Shown here: positions 34,851 to 46,411 of the stretch, in pieces | Layout: every line of letters starts with the position of its first letter | Position numbering within the stretch: position 1 is the first letter of the stretch | Assembly: GCA_948567375.1 (NCBI GenBank) | Contig: OX419757.1 | Coordinates: 28,948,732 to 29,012,731 of the forward strand | DNA from: Lunularia cruciata | Lineage: Eukaryota; Streptophyta; Marchantiopsida; Lunulariales; Lunulariaceae | Direction: 5' to 3' | DNA length: 64,000 nt | The notes under the pieces: model-generated | What the model saw: only the letters and a program-made list of their open reading frames with translations | Told to the model about the DNA's origin: nothing | The model's database searches: none | Program-made: the position numbers and the translations under genes

Positions 34851-34979
34851 ATCCAAGGTGGATGGAACAATTTACTTGTACTCCAAATCTGAGTGATCTC
34901 CTTTGCTACTAGAGTATCTTCTACATGGGCGTTCCCTTCCAATAAGTCACTAGGCCAAGTAACAAAATCATTGAAAGCT

Positions 34980-35450
34980 GAAATTGATTCTGTCATGGTC
35001 TTGGACTATAGTGAGCCAAGACTACCACTACTAAAGTGTACAGGTAGATGACATACTCGTCCCTCATCTGACAACCAACCTAGTCTATAAGAGGTTGTCC
35101 CTTCCCAATAGTCAATATTGAAACCCATGGGGTATAACATTGCTCCTCCAACTAACACATCATATGACTTAACCACTATCACAATGGCATGAGCTCTCAC
35201 CATAGAGCTATCAGTCGGATGACCGGGCTGAATCTAAACAACAAGCTCTCCACATGTGATATATTGTGTAGAACCACCACCTAGAGATGTCTGGATTTGA
35301 AATGGACACTTCTCTACATCGGTCTTCTGTAACTCTAGACTGAAAACTACAGCCTTCCCACCAACATAAAAGGCTATGCACCAAAGTCTACTAAGACCCT
35401 TGGTGGTGTATAGATCTTCCTTGAAGGTCCCACTAAACAAAAAATCCCCC
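34980..35450 (-). pseudogene. C1 protease remnant
   Basis: The minus-strand match to C2 54880-55300 includes PFQIQTSLGGGSTQYIT and VLVGGAMLYPMGFNIDYWE. The active-site LLDSGAQ equivalent is mutated. Confidence 0.82.
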
Positions 35451-36960
35451 TCTAGTTATCCAATAGGACAAATCTAGGTGTAAACTACACTTGCTGAAAG
35501 GCCGGTCTAGTTGTTACTCCTCCAATCTAGATGTTGCTGCCTACCATAAACCATTGGTCATTGAGCAGATCCCATGCTCCTCAACCAAGTCAACTCCACT
35601 ACCAGCCACCTCTGATCTAGTAGTATGAACCACATCATCCCTATTGTCACAAAGCATGACAACCAACTGAAACACTAGGGTTGGGTCAACTCCCAATGTA
35701 CACATATCACTTGTTGACAATAATAGAAAGCACATACTCAGCTGAGCTGCCCCCAACATCATGCCAGACTCAATCTATGTAGTAGCAAGTGGTTGACTAG
35801 TAGGTAGTCCATCATGCACCCCATCACCACCTACCACACCTACACTAAGATGTCTAAGAGCCATATATGTCATCCATATTGCCTCAAAGAGTGTAAAAGA
35901 CTGGGGAAGTCTGACATGTCTACCAGCCTCTCCTCTCTATGGGTCCAACTCCACTAATGCTCCTCTAGGCCTTGGAGCATGTACTGCACTCCTAATCACT
36001 ATGGAAAATGTATCCACCTATGCTGCTCTGCACATGAAATCCAAGATGTCTCTATCACCCACATATGAAGTGGAAGCCTTAGCACCCAAATCTGATCTCT
36101 TATGAGCAATGGCCATGTTAGCCAATCTTTGCTCCAACGGCTCAATCCGAGTAGCCATGGATGTATTAGAAGTAAGTGCATGTACTGCATTTCTACTAGG
36201 TATGGATCCTCTACCACCACCTCTACCACCTTGTCCTCCATGACCTAGAGCTTCTCTACCACTTGCCATAATAGCCCTACCAATCCGTAACTCTAAGTGT
36301 AGGTCAAAGCACCGGTCACTAGTGTGACCAAATCTGTGGCAATGCTCACATTGTCTTTGTGCTGGCTGGGATGCACTAGAGGTATCAAGTCAATTGCCTT
36401 GAGTGCACTCTCTCATGTGATGAGGTCTATCACAAGTCCAACAAGCAACACCACCACTCACTAGATGTTGTTGACCCAAAAATGAAGGTAAGGGTTTGGC
36501 TACACTAGGCCTTCCACTCATTCCATAGGAACTTGGTTGTCCAGCTTGTCCTCAAAAACCAACATGGCATGGTGCACTCTATTGTACTTTAGAAGAAGTA
36601 ATTATTGTGAATGAGGTCTCCCTACCAAATCCAGATGTCATCACCCTCTCCTCCACCATGTTGAGCTTAATACACTCAAGCAACCCAAAGACCACTGCCA
36701 AAGTAAGCAAAGTAGCATATAACAATGTAACATCACGTACTTTACTTCATAACTCCATGTCTAGTATCCCATACCAAAATTGGATTGCTTGGGCTTGAGT
36801 AAAATTGATCAGCCATCTCATGCAAGTGTATGCCTTGCATAGGCTCTCTCCAGCCTTCCGTTGGAACTCCTACAAGCTCCTCAGCTTGTTAGTCCACACT
36901 CCCTAGTAGTTTTGTCTCAAACACTAAAAAAACTCCACCATGGGGTTAAATCCCAATACT
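35451..36960 (-). pseudogene. C1 Gag remnant
   Basis: The minus strand matches C2 Gag and the linker to the protease. It includes the GGRGGGRGSIPSR glycine-rich segment (36180-36250), both zinc-knuckle blocks (36290-36450) and the Gag core to about 36960. Many stops. Confidence 0.82.
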
Positions 36961-37930
36961 ACACCACCTCTTGTAGTCATACCTCCACGTGTAGTAGCAC
37001 CATCTCCAAGAGATCCAACAATGCTACTAGAGTTACAACTCATGGGTTGTACTAGAAACTAAGCCTCAAGTGATGTCTCCATCACTTGATGGAGATATAG
37101 TTCGGAGACCAAATTGTCTCTATAGCTCAATCTCCTCCAAATGAGCTCTCTTGAACTCATGGTAGTCGTCCATCAACAGACTCTCCAAATGTTGAAACAA
37201 CTCCTTCCATGCCATAAAAGGTTGTGAACAAAGTTGAGTTCCGCATCTACTATAGATCACACCAACTATCAAACTCCTAGATGAAATCATTCAACTTAAT
37301 GGTACCCACTGAATCAAAGTAACGTTTTGGACCTTTGGAGGCCCCATAAATCTTGTTCATGTTTCACAATAACGTTGCGGACAAACCAATTGCACTCTCA
37401 ACTAAATCAGCTCCTATGTTAAACTCTAATTCATAGTCAATCTCCTCACTCATTGGGACCTGAGATACAGGCTGATATTAAATGTCATTTTGAGTAAACC
37501 CACTATGTATTGCAATGCTATCTCCTTTGGAATCTCCAAAGAACTCCGTCGTGACAAAGTAACCAAAAACTACAACCCGCAATTGTAACCTCCGCAAGTA
37601 CCCCACCAATGCCAACATCACCAAGTGCAAACACCACCTATAGCTCTAACTAACACAATTACACTAGGGGAAAGTGCAACTTGTAACATGTCATCACAAC
37701 ACGCACTCTCACCGTCTATAGGTCATCACTTCTTATCTCACCGCAGAGAAACATAGTTAGTTTGACTCATCATCACTCCAACTTCACTATCAAGAGTACA
37801 CTAGAACACCAACACTCTAAAGTCAGTGCACTTCACACAAACATGGTACACAAAATAGAAGGGGTATAATCATAAGAAAGCTAAACAAAAACACTCTATC
37901 TCGTAAATCAACATTTGGTATTTGATAAAA
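36961..37930 (-). repeat. C1 5' leader, truncated
   Basis: The minus strand matches the C2 leader and start of Gag back to about C2 52315. Similarity is lost in AT-rich sequence at about 37930. No LTR or PBS is visible, so the 5' end has been lost. Confidence 0.7.
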
Positions 37931-39505
37931 TATAAAAAATATATTTTTTTAAGTTATCATGATCATCAAGAATGAGATAAAATTACATCTCCTAACCAAA
38001 AATACAAGGGTACAGATAATAATGAAAAAGCTATTATAACAACAAATGAAAATGAAGCAATTAACTAAGGTACCAATCTAGAAACCAAAGATCTCATGAT
38101 CAAACACTATTGTATACAATTTAATATGAAAATTTTGCCAACCCATGACCAAAATCTAACCTAAACTAGTTAGTTTCATGTACTTTCTAGACATTCAATG
38201 ACTCTTGTAACTCACCGCACGACTCTTGTAACTCACCGCACTATGCCTCTAAATGATTGCTATGCAATATACTAGATCGCACTATGCCTCGAAATGATTG
38301 CTATGCAATATACTAGATAGTAACACTCCAAAAACAGGAGGTAATAGACCAAACAGACATCAAAGACAAGGTAGCACCGAAGGATGAGGGGAAGATCACA
38401 TCAATCCGCAAAAGGATAAAACATAAGAGGTAAAATGGGGCTAAGCGGCAATGGTATCGGGACGAGAAACAATAGAAAAGATCGGCTTGCAGCGTTTTGA
38501 GCTTATTCGCCCCATTTGAATTCCGCGACGTAAGACCCGAAACAAAAAGCTGCTAAAACTCATTGGTGGAGGATGGTGTGATGAGTGCGAAGGCCGAAGC
38601 CCTTTGGAAAAAATAGGGAGAAAACTCAACGAGAACACGTGGAATTGGGTATCCGCGCAAGATTCCGTTCATTCATTTCATCCGGTTGGCTCGCCTTTGA
38701 GGTAAGCTCATCAAGCCGAAGTTTGGTAGAGTATCTCCATTCCCAGCAAGGTATCCAGTTCTACTAATTTCTGCGTATACACGCTACCGAGCTTACCGCA
38801 CTACTACTTACTGTTATCAACTCAGCGCATGCAACGAATAGACCTGTTATTCTTCACAGGCGTGTTTCTTTTACTTTCCTGTCGAGAGAAGAAGAAGAGC
38901 TCTGAGAATTTAAATCATGCTGTTTCAGACAACAGAACCGCAAGTCCAGCACATCGCTGTAGTTCCAAGATGCAGAGGGACCTGATGAAGTTCTGGATTA
39001 TTTCTGACTCAGGTGTAACAATCAGACGTGTAACTTTTCTTTGGTGGTACAAATTTAAATCTCAGAAAGGGTATTGGGTATTTACTAGTAATCCACTTCG
39101 GAGTTTATGAGTGTGAAAACAGAAAAGCAGAGTATCATGAAAAGTACGAATTCTTATGAGATAGAATACCGTTGTGGAAATCGACCGAAATGCGTGACCC
39201 AGACTTCGAAGGACACCACAAGAGAGATATCTTTGATCACTTGATTAAAGATAATCAACGGATTATTTCGATAATCAGTGCATTATTTATTCCACGAGCT
39301 TCATCATCTATCAACTCCCTTTGAGAAATTTATCTCTGACTGCATTCTTTATATGCTGGTACCAATTTGTTACAATACTTTAGTTGTGAATCTATGAAAA
39401 TTTCTTGATTTCTTCAACTGAATAGTAAGACCTGTAATGAACCTATGCTACTTGAATTCTTGATTCTTGATTCTTGAATGCTTCTTGAATTCTTGATCAT
39501 CTACT
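37931..39505. other. Intergenic region between the retrotransposon nest and the H+-ATPase gene
   Basis: AT-rich at the left, then unique sequence. Short ORFs (for example 38829-39110) resemble nothing I know. I looked on the minus strand for a missing C-terminal H+-ATPase exon and saw none. A microsatellite of AAGAATC/AAGAATTC units (minus) lies at about 39455-39500. Confidence 0.5.
38200..38330. repeat. Two adjacent short tandem duplications
   Basis: A 21-bp unit (GACTCTTGTAACTCACCGCAC) is present twice at about 38200-38241. It overlaps a unit of about 47 bp (CTATGCCTC, AAATGATTGC, TATGCAATATACTAGAT) present twice to about 38330. Confidence 0.85.
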
Positions 39506-42094
39506 CTATCTTAGTGAGAGTCCTCGACGGATAGCGAATTTTATGACATCTAGAGGGATGTATGTGATTACGCTGTAGACCCAGACGATACCGGCCCACT
39601 TCCACCCTATCGGTGCTACCTTGGCGAAGCCCCAGTCCGCATAGACTGCCAAAAGTGTTGCAACTAACTGTGCAATCAGAAAAGCGATCACGAGTAGAAA
39701 TCCTGGGCGCTCAAGGAAAGACCATTTCCTTGATCTGGTGACAAATATAAGCGCTTGACTAACAATGCTAACTTGCAAGTAAATTGCAGAAACTAGCTTG
39801 GCGTGATCATCACGAAGGGAGCCGGCCCCAAACAAGTCCGACATATAGTCTGTGTCGTGTATGAGCCAAAAGAAGACTGCTGTCATAACTGCAAGGTAGG
39901 AACCAAGGAAAACACCAGTGGCAAAAATCTCGTTCAGCTTCCAGCTATCCGGGAGCGGTGATGGTTTCACACGGTCCTTGGCAATGGTCATGATGGTGCC
40001 GTCGTTGAGAATGGCAATCACCAGGACCATGAACGGTGAGAAGTCAAACTTCCAGATCAGAGCAAGTAACAAGAAACCGAGCACAATACGGATGGTGATG
40101 GACACTGCATAGATGGTGTAGTTCTTCATCCGCTGAAATATGGCACGGCTTGTGAGTACTGCACTGATGATGACACTCAAGCCCGGTTCAGTGAGCACGA
40201 TATCAGAGGCGCTACGTGCTGCGTCTGTGGCATCATCAACTGCAATTCCTATATCTGCTCTCTTCAGGGCAGGGGCGTCGTTAACTCCATCTCCTGTCAT
40301 GCCCACAATGTGCTTTCTTTTTTGAAGACGCCTCACAATCTCGTACTTATGTTCAGGAAACACTCCAGCGAATCCATCTGCTTGCTCAATCAGAACTTCT
40401 ACGTCTGTAGAACTATTAGAATCCTTGTCCTTGATTTGATTAGCTGCAGTTTTGTGTGCATCCTCAGAGAGCAAAGCAGTTGAAGGATACATGTTCGTTC
40501 CCATTCCTAGACGACGGCCTGTTTCCTTGCCAATGGCTAGCTGGTCACCAGTAATCATCTTAACGCTGATGCCGAGGGCCATAGCTCGGCGAATTGTCTC
40601 AGCACTGTCATGTCGAGGGGGGTCGAACAAGGGCATCATACCACAAAACTTCCAGGGACCTCCAGGGGCATCTACTCTTCCTTCGGGCACTTCCTGCATT
40701 GCTACTCCGAGGGATCGAAGGCCCCTCTCAGCAAATCTGTCGATCACAGCATGCACTCGATGAGCGATTTGGTCTTTGTTGTAGGCCAGAGCTAGAATCT
40801 CCTCAGGAGCTCCTTTGCTTGCCCTGTACATCTTGCCATCGGCGCTGTCTGTGTAAGTGATGGCAGTCCGCTTGTCGACAGGGTTGAATGGCAGAAAGTG
40901 TAGTTCTTTAATGCCCTCTCGAGCACTCTCGGGATATGGAAGAGACCCGACTATTGTGGCATCAATTGCATCTTGATTTTGTGTTCTAGCAGCTCTGGCA
41001 GCAAGCAAGATGACCATATCCTGACCTATACCTGGTGAAAATACCTCGATCAGGTTCAAATCTACTGTGAGCTTATTTAGCGTCAAAGTACCAGTTTTAT
41101 CACTGCAGAGTATATCCATCCCAGCCATCTCCTCGATGGCGGTCATACGTTTGGTAATCGCTCCTTGAGTTGAAAGTCTGTGAGCTCCAATTGCCATGGT
41201 CACCGACAGAACCGTGGGCATTGCTATTGGAATGCCCCCAATAAGTAGCACCAACAGATTGTCTATGCCATCACGATACGACCTCTTCTGAATAGGCCAC
41301 ATGATAAGAATTTCTATGACAATGCCGATAGCAATAGAAATGATGCAGAAGTTTCCAATGGCTTTAAGCACTTTCTGGAAATGCCCTTCTTGATTGGTGC
41401 TATCCACCAAATGAGCTGCTTTCCCAAAGAAGGAATGCACACCTGTGGCAATCACAACTGCTTCAATTTCTCCTTGTTTGCATGTGGACCCCGAGTAAAC
41501 GCCATCACCTGGACCCTTGGTTGCAGGAAGTGACTCTCCTGTCAGTGCAGACTGGTCAATCTTTAACGCATCGCCCTCAAGCAGTCTAGCATCTGCAGGT
41601 ACAATATCCCCCAGTTTGATGCTGATGATATCACCAGGTACTAAGACTGCAGCATCCATCTCTCCCCATTGGCCATCTCGCAGGACCTTCGAAGTAGGAG
41701 CAAGCTTTGCCATTAAAGCTGCAGCTGCATTCCCCGCGTTGTTCTCTTCGATGAAACTTATAGTGGAATTTATGATAAGGAGAACGATGATGCCTACGAA
41801 GTCTTGCCAATCAGGGGGTCTACCACCTCCGTTAGCTAGAGCAAGTGCCATGATTGCGGCAAGTTCCATAACCCAGGACAAAGGATTCCACATAAATCCC
41901 AGAAACTTCAGTATCTTGCTCTCAGATTTCTCCTCCAACTTGTTGTAACCAAATATCTTCAACCTGTCCTCTCCAGCACCGGTCGAAAGTCCAGAAGTTG
42001 AGCATTGGAGCTTCTCAAAAACATCGTCTATAGGGCATTTTTCGAGGTCAGCCTCGTTACTTATCGACTCCAGACTCAGTCCTGCAGCAGCCAT
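39506..42094 (-). CDS. Plasma-membrane P-type H+-ATPase lacking the C-terminal regulatory domain
   Basis: 862 codons, no introns. The protein pumps H+ out of the cell using ATP and energises secondary transport. ATG 42094 ([11 protein letters not shown]) is chosen: it has a purine at -3 and G at +4, and it matches family N-termini. The open frame extends 12 codons upstream without ATG. Seen: actuator TGES at residues 185-188, phosphorylation Asp332 in DKTGTLT, KGAPE near 427-431, [14 protein letters not shown] at 600-608, and the membrane Asp of AILNDGT at about 698 (proton-binding Asp in plant pumps). About ten membrane segments. The protein stops after [14 protein letters not shown], just past the last membrane segment. 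Plant relatives have about 100 more residues, the autoinhibitory R domain with its penultimate Thr; none was found downstream. It could be constitutively active or a 3'-truncated gene. Confidence 0.93.
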   Translation of the reverse strand: MAAAGLSLESISNEADLEKCPIDDVFEKLQCSTSGLSTGAGEDRLKIFGYNKLEEKSESKILKFLGFMWNPLSWVMELAAIMALALANGGGRPPDWQDFVGIIVLLIINSTISFIEENNAGNAAAALMAKLAPTSKVLRDGQWGEMDAAVLVPGDIISIKLGDIVPADARLLEGDALKIDQSALTGESLPATKGPGDGVYSGSTCKQGEIEAVVIATGVHSFFGKAAHLVDSTNQEGHFQKVLKAIGNFCIISIAIGIVIEILIMWPIQKRSYRDGIDNLLVLLIGGIPIAMPTVLSVTMAIGAHRLSTQGAITKRMTAIEEMAGMDILCSDKTGTLTLNKLTVDLNLIEVFSPGIGQDMVILLAARAARTQNQDAIDATIVGSLPYPESAREGIKELHFLPFNPVDKRTAITYTDSADGKMYRASKGAPEEILALAYNKDQIAHRVHAVIDRFAERGLRSLGVAMQEVPEGRVDAPGGPWKFCGMMPLFDPPRHDSAETIRRAMALGISVKMITGDQLAIGKETGRRLGMGTNMYPSTALLSEDAHKTAANQIKDKDSNSSTDVEVLIEQADGFAGVFPEHKYEIVRRLQKRKHIVGMTGDGVNDAPALKRADIGIAVDDATDAARSASDIVLTEPGLSVIISAVLTSRAIFQRMKNYTIYAVSITIRIVLGFLLLALIWKFDFSPFMVLVIAILNDGTIMTIAKDRVKPSPLPDSWKLNEIFATGVFLGSYLAVMTAVFFWLIHDTDYMSDLFGAGSLRDDHAKLVSAIYLQVSIVSQALIFVTRSRKWSFLERPGFLLVIAFLIAQLVATLLAVYADWGFAKVAPIGWKWAGIVWVYSVITYIPLDVIKFAIRRGLSLR

Positions 42095-42362
42095 TGCTCC
42101 TGACAGAAATTGCAACTTCTTGAGCGGCAAGGAGTTGCGATAACTTCAAAAGCAACTTGGATAGTGTCCTGCTTAGGGTCTGTTGCAAATGGTTACTTAA
42201 GTCTCAAACCGATTTTCAATCAACACACTCCTTGCAGTTACAAGTGAGGTCCTGACGAGCTTGCCACTACCCGGAGAACGATCTCTCGAGCCGAGGTTTA
42301 GGCATGCGAAGACTTCAGTGGATGCATGAAACGTAGTGATACTGACTAATCAGGTTCGACTC

Positions 42363-42371
42363 CTTATATAC
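42363..42371 (-). promoter_or_regulatory. Possible TATA box of the H+-ATPase gene
   Basis: The minus strand reads TATATAAGG about 270 bp upstream of the ATG, which leaves a 5' UTR of roughly 240 bp. No stop-free upstream ORF of note. Confidence 0.45.
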
Positions 42372-42618
42372 TGTCAGTTGTAATTGATTAATCCATAGAA
42401 GTGTAACGTATGCAGCAATCGAAAAATCAATACCGGGGTGATGGATGAAGTAAGCTGTACAAAAAAGTGTTGATTGATATTGATATACATTTAGCACAAT
42501 CGAATCACAAATAGAGTGGAGAATGTTAGATACGAGGTGAATAGGCCTGCTAAGAAACCGGATACCAGGGACAATTGGCGCATGCTGGAGAGGCCGATTA
42601 AGATGACCTACTTACTGC

Positions 42619-43000
42619 CTCGTCTTTGTATCCAGTACCTGTCTGTTAGCACAAGTATCTCAGGCCATAATTACAGTCCCCAAACCGAACAGTTGAAAAC
42701 ACAATGGCTCAAGGCCATAATCTCCAGTAGATCCGGACAGGTTTCTCGTACCAACACTATTGGGGATTAGCCCAAGTTACCGGTTTAGTTTATCCTTTTG
42801 CGGCTTGATGGGGTCTCGTCTTTGTATCTAGCACCTGTCGGATAGCACAAGAACCCAAGGCCATAACTACAACCCCAAACCGAAAAGTTGAATACACAAT
42901 GGCTCAAGGCCATATTCTCCACTCGATTTGGACAGATTTCTCATACCGATACTGTTGGGACTTAGCCCCATATTCCCTCATACGTTTTATCTTTGTTCGG
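42619..43000. repeat. Tandem duplication, period 196 bp
   Basis: Two copies of about 170-190 bp begin CGTCTTTGTAT (42621 and 42817) and share ACACAATGGCTCAAGGCCAT and related blocks. No protein is evident; possibly part of an unidentified repeat. Confidence 0.8.
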
Positions 43001-43092
43001 CTTGAATGGGTCTTCCCTGCCTTCTTGTTTTCTTGTTATCTTAAGCGGTCGCCATTTCCAGATTCGGAAACACATGACATTGTGTGCAGTAA

Positions 43093-43128
43093 TCCAAGTG
43101 GTACGAGCATATGCTCGTACCACTTGGA
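43093..43128. repeat. Perfect 36-bp palindrome
   Basis: Two 18-bp arms (TCCAAGTGGTACGAGCAT and its exact reverse complement) meet with no spacer. It can form a hairpin or cruciform. Confidence 0.97.
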
Positions 43129-44628
43129 ATTGATGTGACACAGTCAACATGAAGTCTACAAGTTAACCTAGCTACAATAAGCCTGTAATTTACATGATAA
43201 TAAGGAATGAATGCATCATGATGGTGAGGGAATTGAAATTCAGCGGAAACATGATAATGTCAAATAGGTGAGCAATTGGACTTTGTCTGAATATGGGGCG
43301 ATTTGACTGGAACATTCACCTTGTATTTAAATGTGTAGGGAGATTCGCGAATGATTCATTTTATATGTATACAAAATCAATCGGTTTTTAAGTTGGGAAA
43401 CATTCTTACAAACTTGATATGGCTCGTTAATCTTATAGGGGTACGCACTCTTTTCACAAATAGATAGTATTGTTCTTGTGAAAGCGCATATACAATATTG
43501 TACAGAGTCATCTTTGAAAGAAGAGCATGACAGTTTAAAGATGATTTGGTAAACGCCACCGAAAAGACAATTTTCTTGTTTTTGAAATTTTTGTATTTGA
43601 AAGAGAAAGTCCATAACAATGGTTGATTGTAGAAGAAGTAGTTAATTGCAACTTGGCCAACTATGACAGACAGGTTTCACGAGGATCTACATGTACATAG
43701 GACTTAAGGACTTCGGCTAACTTAAGGTACCGTTCAGTCGAAGTATGCCAAGTGTGCCAAGTATGCCGAGTATGTTAGTAGGGTACTGTTAGGTCTTTAA
43801 TCTAGAAAACTTTCTAAACCTATTATAGTCAACAAAGGTGATGATGCATGTGTATGGCAGGAGTTTCCAGTAGCCTCCCAGAAACGTCGTAAAGACGTTC
43901 CACACACCCTTGCAGACCTCTAAGATGGCAGGTCTCCTCTATGATACTGGCCAAGTGACGGGATTGCGGAGTTCATTGAGAGGCGTGGATCGCTTCCAAC
44001 TATGTCGAGAACAAAGTCTATCTTCAGCACACTCCAGTCTAATTCTAAATTCCTCTACAGTGATGAATGTTATGAACAGAATCTGTCTGCTCTTAGCGGC
44101 CAATAACGTAGAAGTGCAGTGCCGTTGTTTCCCAATAATACAGAACTGGAATGCTGTCAATGACATGTCTCTGGCCATCTGGGTTGACCAATGCATGCCA
44201 TAAAGCCAGGCACAAAAGTGCTCATCAATCCTACTGTAAGATTTTGCATTGGCCTCTTTTACATAGAATTTGCAGTTTCGTTTGTTGACTAATTGCGTAG
44301 CACAATTCACAACTATATGACGCTTTATACCTGTTCGATCTTCTACTTCAAAAGTTGCGTATCAAATCATACCGACATGAGATATAGAACTGTCCAGAAT
44401 TGGACTCGGATGTCAATACATCCGAATTAGCCTCGTGATTCACCTGCAAGAAACATCCATTGGTGGCCAGATCTCGAAGTAGTACAAGACAGAGACAACA
44501 CGTCCAGCCTAGCCTTTTATTATTTTAATGGATCAACCTCAAGTCCTTTGATTGTTTTATAGTGAATAGGTTTTATTCGTCACTCTGATTTCCAGATTTA
44601 TCTTAACTTTGATAACCCTTGATTCGAA
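43129..44628. other. Intergenic region between H+-ATPase and germin-like gene
   Basis: AT-rich, with short ORFs on both strands (such as 43910-44203) that resemble no family I know. A small repeat of AAGTATGCC/AAGTGTGCC units is at about 43740-43770. Confidence 0.5.
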
Positions 44629-45281
44629 CTAATTAAATTGAGGCCTCAACGCCTTGATGACATCTCCAGACATGCCAAACGAGATTTGCAGCACCTTATC
44701 AGAGATGGGCGCAGATGAGTTGAACAAAGTGTTGGGTAAGCGGACGAGTCCCGCATTCGAACTGCTGAATCCAGCTAGAGCTGTTACAGTTTTGTATTTG
44801 TCGTTGTTGATTTGGAAATGGACGAGACCCTTTGGGAAAGCGAAGATATCACCCTTGTACAATGTGTTGGTGAACAACTTGTTGGTGGTGTCAATGAGAC
44901 CCACGTCCAGGGTTCCTCGATGATGTACAGAAGCTCTGTTCCGCGAGGATGGGTGTGAGGTGGATTGACAGTGCCAGGTGGATACTGAAGTAGAGCCATG
45001 GAAACACCCAAGCCATCGACTGCAAGAAAAGGAGCTGCTGCAGGGGCAACTACGCTGGCAGTGGTGACCGTGGCGAAAGGTGAGGCCAAGTTAGGTGCGA
45101 CATTTTTCAACGCCTCAAATGTGAAGAACTTGCCATCAAGGTCGGCTGCTTTCACTCCTGCTGTAACCTGGAAGTCCTTGGTGAGCTCTGGATCCAAGCC
45201 CTTGACAGATGGCAAGGTGAAAGCAGCAACCATAACTATGAACAATGCAGAAGATAAAAGCAATTGAAGGGGGCGGCCCAT
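44629..45281 (-). pseudogene. Germin-like protein (GLP) with a single-base frameshift
   Basis: ATG 45281 starts an intronless cupin gene; corrected length is about 218 codons, typical for GLPs. These are secreted Mn-binding cell-wall proteins, some with superoxide dismutase or oxalate oxidase activity. A signal peptide (about residues 1-28, MGRPLQLLLSSALFIVMVAA to SVKG) is followed by the cupin. Germin box 1 is intact (PPGTVNPPHTHPRGTELLYI: two His, Glu) and box 2 too (GDIFAFPKGLVHFQIN: His). Between them a base is missing near 44914-44917, so the frame leaves the cupin after LLYIIEE and ends at 44784; the rest is open in another frame to 44629. The N-terminal Cys pair of typical germins is absent. 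It is either a recent pseudogene or a sequence error; all else looks functional. Confidence 0.88.
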
Positions 45282-45590
45282 GATTTTGGTTTTCGAAGGT
45301 GTTGGGAGATTTAACTTCGCTACACATTATTTTCGTGTTTTTCTCGATGGTCTGTCTCCCGCAATGGCTAGTTGGTGCTGTCCAGCCGCAACGGAACCAC
45401 CACTCCCCAGTGTCCTGTAGATCCCTTCTCCTTTCTTGTGAAGTGACTGCAATGTGTCGAAGACACACTAGCTGATTCTTTCTTATTCCCGAAATACTCA
45501 CCAATCTTTCAAGGATCGGAGGAGGCCTATATAAGACGTTGATGAAAGACAAATCTTAAGAGTGGCTTTCTTCCCACACCACTAACGTTG

Positions 45591-45599
45591 CTTTATATA
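45591..45599 (-). promoter_or_regulatory. Possible TATA box of the GLP gene
   Basis: The minus strand reads TATATAAAG about 310 bp upstream of the ATG. A second AT-rich candidate (CTTATATAGG) lies nearer, at about 45528-45537. The upstream block from about 45450 to the ATG is also present at 63142-63314. Confidence 0.4.
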
Positions 45600-46400
45600 C
45601 TACCAGATCACGGGTTTCAAGATAGAATTGAAGGACCGTTCAATCTGGAGATGCTCAATTGCAGGCAACTGTACAGCTCCCGGGCCCGCTGTGCAGTGGT
45701 CTATCCTAGTTATATGCTGAATCATTCCAAGAGAATGCTATAAAATTGTTGCGGGTGCCTCACAGATCTAGGAACCCTTGGATGATAATAACTCCGATGG
45801 TGCTCGCTTGACCATAAGACCTGGATTACCGGCAGCAAGTAATACCGATTTCACGGTCGTTATGTAGATGTCCTTAGCGCTGCTATCGTGATGAAGTAAG
45901 CACTGTAATGGAAAGGCCACAAGCTTTCAAATTCCATTGGTACTTCAATTTAGTTTGTAGCGATCGGTGAGAACTTGTATGGAAAGGAATGTATGCGTCG
46001 AAAAGAGACTGATAATTTATTCAAGTGAAGTGCCCAGAAAGGCATGTCTACCACATCAGCATGCACAGGGTCTTTATTTGTAACGAGCAACTCGAGTGTT
46101 ACTGTTTAAAAGCATCCTTGAAGTCTTTTAGAAGTACTTAGTAAGTTTCTAGGAGTCCTTCTCAGCGGGATCTCGTGAGGTTAAGACCTATGTGTCTTGC
46201 ATGCAAAGAAAAGAGATAAGCAAGCGACGATGATTCTCAAGCCCAATCTGTCATAAACTGTCATTGAACATTCTAATATAAATTACTAGCTAGAATGGAC
46301 TCTGCCATGCCATCATGAGTAGGTAAGAGTTGATTATGAAGGAGCCCCATGTCAAGGTGGCTAGATACCGAAGAGACGAAGTAAAGGGAGAATCCAAGTT
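45600..46400. other. Intergenic region upstream of the GLP gene
   Basis: No ORF or RNA gene that I can support. Sequence is unique and of mixed composition. Confidence 0.5.
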
Positions 46401-46411
46401 GTGGAGAGGTG

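Larger units (their letters stand above)
1..37930 (-). mobile_element. C1, old methyltransferase-family Ty3/gypsy element, split by five later insertions
   Basis: Reading right to left, the pieces 37930-32995, 21344-20003, 14362-12475 and 242-1 align in order with C2 (50932-60861, plus strand): leader, Gag, protease, methyltransferase, RT, RNase H, integrase, PHD finger and 3' LTR. The gaps are exactly filled by A3 (with B2 inside), A2, and B1 (with A1 inside). The 5' end is truncated near 37930, so no 5' LTR is seen; the 3' end runs off the window at position 1. The coding region has many stops and frameshifts, and differences from C2 are mostly C/T or G/A. It is the oldest layer of the nest. 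Confidence 0.85.

Noticed and set aside
38829..39110. 93-codon plus-strand ORF beside the H+-ATPase gene
   Set aside because: No recognisable family, no relation to the missing regulatory domain, and composition fits random reading.
42095..42130. 12-codon N-terminal extension of the H+-ATPase
   Set aside because: It would need a TTG start. The ATG at 42094 matches family N-termini and has good context.
45136..45552. 138-codon minus-strand ORF overlapping the GLP start, with a similar ORF at 63131-63472
   Set aside because: Both are in a different frame over the duplicated GLP 5' region. Their similarity is explained by the nucleotide duplication.
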